From contig NC_068910.1 in assembly GCF_023091745.1 (NCBI RefSeq), positions 128,915,170-128,979,169 of the forward strand: a stretch of 64,000 nt of DNA, written 5' to 3'. The first letter of the stretch is position 1, and the number at the start of each line of letters is the position of its first letter. The notes beneath the pieces were generated by a model. It did no database searches, had not been told where the DNA came from, and saw only the letters and a program-made list of their open reading frames with translations. Both the position numbers and the translations under genes were made by a program. Shown here piece by piece: positions 57,201 through 64,000 of this stretch. The stretch comes from Budorcas taxicolor. Lineage: Eukaryota; Chordata; Mammalia; Artiodactyla; Bovidae.

Positions 57201-57989
57201 TGGTTTTATTGGAATGAAATTCTGTTAGGTACAAAAATGTGATTTACGATCTACAGGATTGGAGAAAACATTAGAAAATGTTAAAATAGCAACTGAAAAG
57301 AAGTACTTGGTATGAGAGAGGGAATGGAGGATGGGGAGGAAGACGATACCATTCACCATCCCTTACCATTGCCTTCTCTGAGTATCTGGGAGGTTTAGGT
57401 AGCTCAGAGCAATCTTTGGGGAATATAGGTGGATTTTCTTTGGGTCAGTGTTTCTAAAACTTAGATCTTTATAAATAACCTCATACCAAGCCATAGGTAC
57501 ACTCAAATTGTGTAATTTGAGAATTTATTAACAGGACTGTTTACAAAGATGCTGGCAGGAAGTGAGGAAATCACAAGGGACAGCGTAAGTTCCCTGGGGC
57601 TGGGGGCAGTGGGAGCTGCTGTGTTCTATGTCTGAAGAGGCCAGAGGAGGAAGCACCAGAGTCTGGAGACAGAGAGATCTGAAGGACCTCTGGTCAAGGG
57701 ACAGTGAGGGGGCAGCAGTCCTGCAGAGAGGGAACCAGGTAAACAGATTCTCCATCCTCAGTCTTCTTTCTTCCCTCGTTCTGTTGGTGCTCCCACTGTG
57801 TGACTCCAGCCAGAAGCTGGAAGGCAAGAGCGCGTTGATGTGGCCCCGGGGTATACAACCGAGCAGAGAAGGTGGGAATGGCTGGGATGGCTGTGGGAAT
57901 AGAGAGGCATGGCGCACACCGTCATTGCCTTCTCCATAGCCAGGTACTCCTGCATTCCTCTGTACTGAATGGTTTTGCCTGTGTTCTAT

Positions 57990-58190
57990 TGTGCTCAGTC
58001 GCTCCAGTCGTGTCCAACTCTTTGAGACCCCCTGGACTGTAGCCCTCCAGGCTCCTTTGTCCATGGGATTCTCCAGGCAAGAATACCGGAGCGGGAGGGG
58101 CAGGGGATCTTCCCAGCTCAGGGATCGGAACTGCACCTCCTGCGGCTCCTGCACTGGCAGGCGGATTCTTACCACTGAGCCACCCAGGTT
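57990..58190 (-). mobile_element. Bov-tA SINE, antisense
   Basis: gtgctcagtcgctccagtcg to actgagccacccaggtt. Part of the BovA body near gagcgggaggggcaggggat is altered. Confidence 0.9.
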
Positions 58191-58199
58191 TGGCTAAAG

Positions 58200-58670
58200 T
58201 CCTAGTAATAACTTTGACCATTTTTAAGTGTAAGATTTAAGTAGTATTAAGCACATCCACATTGTTGTGCAGCCATTACCACTATCCATCTCCAGAAATT
58301 TTTCATCATCTAGGACTGAAACTTTGTCCCCATTAACCAGTAACTCCCCATTTGCCACTCCCCTCAAATGCTGGTAACCACCATTCTAATGTTTGTCTCT
58401 ATGAATTCTACTCTTCTAGAATACCTGATGCAATCATACAATATTCATACTTTTGTATCTGGCCTGTTTTACCTATAATGTTTCCATGGTTCATCCATAT
58501 TGCAGTATGTGTCAGAATTTCCTTCTCAAGGGTGAATAATATTTTATTGTGTGTACAAACCACATTTTGTTTATTGTTTCATCCATCAGCGGACACTTGG
58601 ATTGCTTCCACCTTTTAGCTATTGTGAATAATGCTGCTAAGAATGTGGGTGTACATATAGTGTTTGAGAC
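58200..58670 (-). repeat. Old L1 3'-region, antisense
   Basis: cacattgttgtgcagccatt, ccatttgccactcccctcaa, tttccatggttcatccatat and gctattgtgaataatgctgc follow the antisense old L1 order. Confidence 0.75.
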
Positions 58671-59847
58671 CAAAAAAAAAAAAAACCACCTAAATAAATG
58701 GGCTTTGAAAGCAAACTGCTGACTTGCCAATTCACTCTCCACAACAGAGGCTGGGCAAATGATGCAAGCAACAGGCTGCAGCTGCATCCGGGCTAATTCA
58801 CCTAGGTCGTCAGGAGAGAGAGCTTCAGCCCTTGTCCAAAGGCCAGGTGATACAGTATGAATGTTCACAGACACACTTTGTTTTCGGCACTGTCCACCCC
58901 AGTCAGTAGAACAAAATACTTGAAAAATCTTCTTCAATATATGGACTTAAGAGGTTTTTTTTCCCCTCAAAACCCAAACCCTTCTTTCCTTTTATCCTTC
59001 CCTTTTTTCACTCCACCCAGGTTCCCAGCAAGAACTTCCCTAGAGGAAAGGGTGGAGGCAGAAAGCAGAGCGAATGCCAGTGTGGCTGAATGGAAAGCTG
59101 AATTTAGGGACTGTCCGAAATGCCCTGTGCTGAACCTAGAAATGTAAAGGCCAGAAGTGATCACAGGGAACTTAATTTCTAATTTTAAAAAGGTTTTACA
59201 AGACTATCCTTTTTTGCATGTGTATTAAATAAGGTTTTAGGGAGGGGGAAAAAAAAAACTTCCCTAGAGACAGACCTACCCTGAACTGAATGAGGCCGTA
59301 TTTCCTGTTCTCTTACTTTAAAGCACTGTTAGACTCTCACATTTTATTTTGCTCCCCATTAGCAACTAGATCATTACCATACATGGAAAGCCAGTTTCCC
59401 TTATAAAAATAAATACAAGAACATAACAGTGTTTAAAAACTCCAACTAGCTCCTGTGGCTTGCTGAAGGCTCTATGCCCCAGGCCTGCTTGATTCTTATT
59501 AAAAAGAAAAAATCAGCACGTGTGAGAGAAATGTCAAAAACTTATCAACACCAAACAGAGACTTTCTTCTGTGTATACAGTCAGTGTACTGAAAGAAATT
59601 TAGAGCATGACTGGCAAATTCACCATGAGATCTGATGTTATTTAATGCTGGGTCTATGCGCTACCTTAAGTTACACTGCCTATGCTCCAGGAAACCTGGC
59701 TTTACATATGTAGGATGTGTGTGGAGTTAAGAAAAGGGCAGCGGTAACAAATCGCTTGATGGCAGGGCAAAGGTGGAGTGTGGGTCTCTCATTCACACCC
59801 ATGTCACTCCCAACTCCCGCTGAGACAGGGTTTCATGAACAGAGACT

Positions 59848-60440
59848 GTTGTTGTTCAGTTGCTAAGTTGGATCCGACTCTGTGACACCATGAACTACAG
59901 CATGCCAGGCTTCCCTGTCCTTCACTGTCTCCCAGAGTTTGCTCAAATTCATGTCCATTGAGTCAGTGATGCTATCTAACCATCTTATCCTCTTTTGCCC
60001 CCTTCTCCTTTTGCCTTGAATCTTTCCCAGAATCGGGGGTCTTGTCCAATGAATCGGCTCTTCGAATCAAATGCCCAAAGTACTGGCGTTTCAGCTTTAG
60101 CATCAGTCCTTCCAAAGAAATCCCAGGGCTGATCTCCTTCAGAATGGACTGGTTGGATCTCCTTGCAGTCCAAGGGACTCTCAAGCATCTTCTCCAACAC
60201 CACAGTTCAAAAGCATCAATTCTCAGCACTCAGCCTTCTTTATGGTACAACTCTCACATCCATACTTGACCACTGGAAAAACCATAACTTTGACTATACA
60301 GACCTTTATAGGCAAAGTGATGTCTCTTTAATTCAGGAATCGGCCCCTATACTTATGTGACACTAAAAACATTAATTCTGGAGGCTTCTTTTCTCTGGCC
60401 ACTATTCTGAGTATGTTCAGTTTGTACTGCAGTCCCCAGA
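59848..60440 (-). mobile_element. BovB LINE 3' end, antisense
   Basis: gttgttcagttgctaagttg starts the antisense tail; the minus strand encodes LESPLDCKEIQPVHSEGDQP in one frame and WTARRSNQSILKEISPGISL in another, so a frameshift is present. It is the longest BovB piece here, and its 5' limit is unclear. Confidence 0.9.
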
Positions 60441-60462
60441 GTGGGCTCCATTTACTAGGCTT

Positions 60463-60475
60463 CCCCCCCCCCCCC
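60463..60475. repeat. Poly-C run
   Basis: Thirteen C in a row. Runs like this are unstable and are also prone to base-calling error. Confidence 0.85.
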
Positions 60476-60860
60476 ACAGTACACCAGAGGCACATGGTTC
60501 ATTTGTTCTTTGTTCATCCTCCATTGCATCACCCAAGAGTTGCTTTAGGGTTACCTACAGGTCTTCAGAGTTTAAAAATCTGTATTGATCCAGACTGCTT
60601 GCTTTTTTGTGGAGTTAATTTTTTGAACCTGAATGAACTTTCCATGTAATGCAGTTCCTTCACATATTATTATTGTAGTCTCTCCAACCCATCAGAAAAT
60701 TTTCACATCCTAATCTTATCTTAAAGAATACTTAGCACTCCCTCTAAGCTTTATGTCATTTATATCTATATGTAGATATATATGACATTTTTTGTAGACT
60801 TCTTTTCTATATCTATAGCTAAGAACTTGAAAGGAGGCCAAAGGTAGAGACCTACTTCTG

Positions 60861-61062
60861 GGTTAGTTGCTCAGCTGTCTCTGATTCTTTGCAACCCCAT
60901 GGACTAGCTCCGCAGGCTCACCTGTCCATGGGATTCTCCAGGCAAGAATACTGGAGTGGGTTGCCATTCCTTTCTCCAGAAGATCTTCCCAACCCAGGGA
61001 TCAAACTCGGGTCTCCTGCATTGCAGGCAGATCCTTTACCAAATGAACCACCAGGGAAGCAG
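60861..61062 (-). mobile_element. Bov-tA SINE, antisense
   Basis: gttagttgctcagctgtctc to accaccagggaagcag. It is full-length with ggcaagaatactggagtggg intact. Confidence 0.92.
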
Positions 61063-61599
61063 AGATAACAAATTGAAATCAACAGATTGATTGATCTTAA
61101 TCAAATATAATTAAGGTCAATCAATACTCTGGACTTTTGCATATATTTCTAACTCATGTTTACCTTGGTACTTACATATTATGATAAAAGTTTCAGTTCT
61201 TTATATGTACAACAATATCCTGATTAAAATATGATTAATTTAACTTTAGCATGACTTAATTCATGGAAATGCAGGCTCCTAATAATTGCTACTTTATTAT
61301 CTAAATACATGCCAGCAAACTTTTTAGTGAATTATTCTTTGCTGGGAATCAGCATCAAACTTCCTGATCTCTAATTTTAAGAGTCTCTGCTTTCTGATTA
61401 CTGGAGAGAATATACGTACCCACCATCTTCTAACCTTCTCTTTGGGATTATCTAGTGATTACTGAATAAAGACCCCAGTTACCCAGCGAAGTCTTTCAAA
61501 AGCAAGATTATAACTCAAGATCTGAATACTGTGGTTGATTTAAAGCAGTTGAGTGATTTCTTTTCAACCTTGGTCTTCCTTTTATGTTCACCCCAAAGC

Positions 61600-62150
61600 A
61601 ATATATATATGTTCATTTTGACAAGTCAGATTATAGACACACTTTATGGTTTCCATGACCCCAAGGTAATGAGTGTCAATAACTTGATGTGTGTCCTATA
61701 CATCTTCCCACATCAATACAAATACATACACACACGATTGTTAGATTTTTTTTGTTTCTTTGTTTTTTTAACAAAGATGAAATCATAGCACACACATCAT
61801 TCTGTAGTTTTCCTTCATTATTCACAATATATCATGAATATTCCTCCTGGGCCATACCTAGACTTAATTTATTCCCTGGATATATATATTCCAGAGCATG
61901 GTCGTCCCATAATTTAGCCAGCCACTCTCTTGAGATGAATATTAAGGTTGTTTCCAGTTTTCTTCAATTATAAATGATGCTGCAATAAGTATTTTTGTAA
62001 ATTTATTTCTATATGATATATTTCTTTGGTGAGAATAGCTGGGTCAACAGATATAGCAAAAGTTTAGTAGTGCTGGATTACTTTCCAAAAATGTCATATC
62101 AATTCACATACATTCTGACAATGGTTGAAAGAAATAGTTTCTTTGCAACT
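61600..62150 (-). repeat. Old L1 3'-region, antisense
   Basis: gatgaaatcatagcacacac, attaaggttgtttccagttt, aaatgatgctgcaataagta and gaatagctgggtcaacagat form the expected antisense order. Confidence 0.6.
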
Positions 62151-62447
62151 ACTTATTCAAGTAATTGCTTCACCTAAGATCAGTAACCCAAATCACCAAA
62201 TTTCTCCTCTGGAGTTACCATGTAGTATTCAACACTTTCCAAGTTGGACAACTAGTTGGCCATCTGTGAAATTGGAATAATGCTCTTTCCTTCAGAAGAA
62301 TAGGGCCTGAAATTTTATTACCTTTTAAAAATGACATTCATTTAGACACAGTAGTCCTCAGAGCAGTGAAATTTCCTATAGGTGAGCTGTGATGAAATTT
62401 TAAAAATAAAGGCTATTGTTTTTATGGTTATAAAATTCAACTAATTT

Positions 62448-62738
62448 TAAAAAATATTTATTTGGCTGTGCTAGGGAGAAGGAAATGGCACCCCACTCCA
62501 GTGTTCTTGCCTAGAGAATCCCATGGACAGAGCAGCCTGGTGGGCTGCTGCCCATGGGGTCGCACAGAGTCGGACACGACTGAAGCGACTTAGCAGCAAC
62601 AGCAGCAGCAGCAGCAGCAGGTCTTAGGTACGTGGGATCTTTGATCTTCAATACAGCAAGCGGGATCTACTTCTCTGACCAAGCTCTGTGCATTGGGAAC
62701 ATGGAATCTTAGTCACTGGACCATCAGGGAAGTCCCCA
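62448..62738 (-). mobile_element. CHR-type SINE, antisense, split by BovA
   Basis: tatttatttggctgtgctag (start) and gtgggatctttgatcttcaa to accatcagggaagtcccc (end) are halves of one antisense SINE. The BovA at 62475-62621 separates them. Confidence 0.85.
62475..62621 (+). mobile_element. BovA SINE with CAG-repeat tail
   Basis: gggagaaggaaatggcaccc to cgacttagcagcaacagc, ending in about seven CAG units. The young copy lies within an older SINE. Confidence 0.92.
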
Positions 62739-62859
62739 AATTCAATTAATATTAAAAGTTATGAAAGAGAAAGTAAAAAAAAAACTTCCTAAGCATTTAG
62801 CATTCTAGTCCCTTTATATAAATTATCTTATATAATCCTCCCGACAATTGTATATATTA

Positions 62860-62985
62860 CTTCATTTTACATATAAGAAAACCGAGGGACAGGAAAATTA
62901 AACAGCTTGCCCGTGGTTGGACAACTAGGTTCGGGATTCACACCAAGCCATCTGTCATCTGGGCTCTAACCACCACATTATACAG
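62860..62985 (-). repeat. MIR SINE, antisense
   Basis: tttacatataagaaaaccga, aacagcttgcccgtggttgg and gggctctaaccaccacatta follow the antisense MIR order. Confidence 0.65.
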
Positions 62986-63049
62986 TTGTACATAAAAACT
63001 TGCTCAGTTGGTTTCTAGCACTTAGATGTCTTAACCAACGTCTCTAAAC

Positions 63050-63330
63050 AAAGATCTCCTCAGTCTGGCCCCATTCTATCTATCTAAAATTACTTGCCAT
63101 TCCCCCGAGTGTGCTTAAGCCAGTGTCCCCTAAAAGATACTGTGGACAATGCCTTCTCCAAGCCTTTGCAGCTGGTGCTACCTCCATTCAGACTCTGCCC
63201 GTCATTCTGGGTCCACTTCCAGCTCTCTCCTCTGGGAAGCCCGGCCACTCACAGGTCATTGCAGTTGGTATCTGTGCAGCCTTGCAGTGGTGGTGAATAG
63301 CTTATTCCATGTTGATCAGGCTATGTTTTC
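63050..63330 (-). repeat. L2-like fragment, antisense
   Basis: cagtctggccccattctatc then ttctccaagcctttgcagct resembles antisense L2. The match is weak. Confidence 0.4.
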
Positions 63331-64000
63331 TCTTTCTCTGTGTCTTCCACATAATAAGCATGCAATAAAAGCTCTTTTAATTAAAGATAATGCTCTAAGG
63401 ATATAGACAAAGGCAAAGAGAGAGGATAAGGCACAGAAAGGTTGGTGTCTTTTCATAAGTTTTGGGAATGGCCTTCATTTATTCAACTTGTTTCAGAATT
63501 TCACCTGCCATTGTTACACTTTAACCCTTTAAAATCTCTGCAGAGGGAAGCTCTGGTTGTGCATAAAGGACACATATAAATACAACTCTTTCCAAATTGC
63601 TGCATTCTCATCCAGTCCTTGATCTCCTTGTTGAGTGTTTCTAAGTGACATTCTGAAAGTGACGTACTGCTTTCCCTAGCCTTAAACACACCTCTGACCT
63701 CACTTTTGAGCACACCCAAGCCCAGTGGTGATCATCTCAGTCCTGCCTCTTCTCCAGAAGAGATGGCTTCCTCCTTCTAGAGGAGAGTTTAGAGGTGATG
63801 GGAGCATTGCTGTACCTGAGTCTTTCCATGCCCATTTGAAGGCCTTGAAATCCTCCCTGATCCTCAGTATTTACCCTCTTTTTTATGAAACCACACTGTT
63901 TAATTTTTGTGGCCATTCAGTATCTTGACAGCAACCCAAACTCAACTCATGCAAAATTAAATCAACATCTCCCCCAAAGTTATTCTTCCTCTCCTTAGTG

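Larger units (their letters stand above)
57206..64000. other. Intergenic region downstream of PLA1A
   Basis: No coding exon is recognised. The expected next gene on the conserved map, POPDC2, was looked for and not seen. Contents are an unassigned old repeat (57520-57960), Bov-tA copies (57990-58190, 60861-61062), antisense L1 pieces (58200-58670, 61600-62150), an antisense BovB (59848-60440), a CHR-type SINE split by BovA (62448-62738), a MIR (62860-62985) and an L2-like piece (63050-63330). 59.15-59.85 kb and 63.4-64.0 kb look unique. Confidence 0.65.

Noticed and set aside
57528..58175. A 215-codon open frame on the minus strand
   Set aside because: It runs through a Bov-tA SINE and an old repeat, has low-complexity composition and resembles no protein family. 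Length alone is not evidence here.
5460..62738. SINE heads as tRNA genes
   Set aside because: B-box-like ggttcgatccc motifs occur, but each is joined to a BovA or CHR body and no copy forms a full cloverleaf.
1..64000. CRISPR array or prokaryotic mobile island
   Set aside because: The regular repeats are dispersed SINEs and microsatellites with no constant spacer length, and genes are spliced eukaryotic ones.
57206..64000. POPDC2 3' exon
   Set aside because: Expected from the human gene order, but no frame resembles a Popeye domain or its C-terminus, so it probably starts beyond the right edge.

Overview
This window is mammalian nuclear DNA, almost certainly from a ruminant and probably a bovid. 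Three kinds of evidence agree: spliced genes with GT-AG introns, many ruminant-specific Bov-tA/Bov-A SINEs, BovB LINE 3' ends and a bovine-type L1 3' end, and the gene order CD80 - ADPRH - PLA1A, which matches human 3q13.33 (recalled, not searched). It is a normal chromosomal locus. I see no operons, phage, plasmid, CRISPR or other prokaryote-like system, and no clearly new biological system.

Layout. (1) 1-4275 is CD80 intron, and 4276-4375 (minus) is the CD80 exon coding for the signal peptide. The rest of CD80 lies to the left, outside the window. (2) About 4.4-14.7 kb is CD80 5' DNA or intergenic DNA filled with old L1/L2/MIR and younger SINEs. (3) 14.8-15.35 kb is the only CpG island and the likely ADPRH promoter. 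(4) ADPRH (plus) has three coding exons at 18855-22424 and predicts a 353-aa ADP-ribosylarginine hydrolase. (5) 22.4-30.1 kb is ADPRH 3' flank and intergenic DNA. (6) PLA1A (plus) has eleven coding exons at 30101-56859. All splice phases close and give a 456-aa secreted phosphatidylserine-specific phospholipase A1 with an intact Ser-Asp-His triad. The poly(A) signal is at 57170. (7) 57.2-64 kb is intergenic repeat DNA; the expected next gene (POPDC2) was not seen.

The three genes are neighbours but do not form a pathway. CD80 is a T-cell costimulatory ligand, ADPRH removes ADP-ribose from arginine in the cytosol, and PLA1A is a secreted lipase that makes lysophosphatidylserine. Points worth checking are: an ADPRH stop codon about nine residues early that overlaps a splice-donor-like sequence; two overlapping splice donors at PLA1A exon 9; cysteine and glycosylation-site changes in PLA1A; a near-perfect mariner-type hairpin in PLA1A intron 1; inverted SINE pairs in PLA1A introns; and a three-layer nest of transposons (MIR, then a CHR-type SINE, then BovB) upstream of the ADPRH start exon. 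Repeat family names come from recognition by eye, so their ends are approximate.
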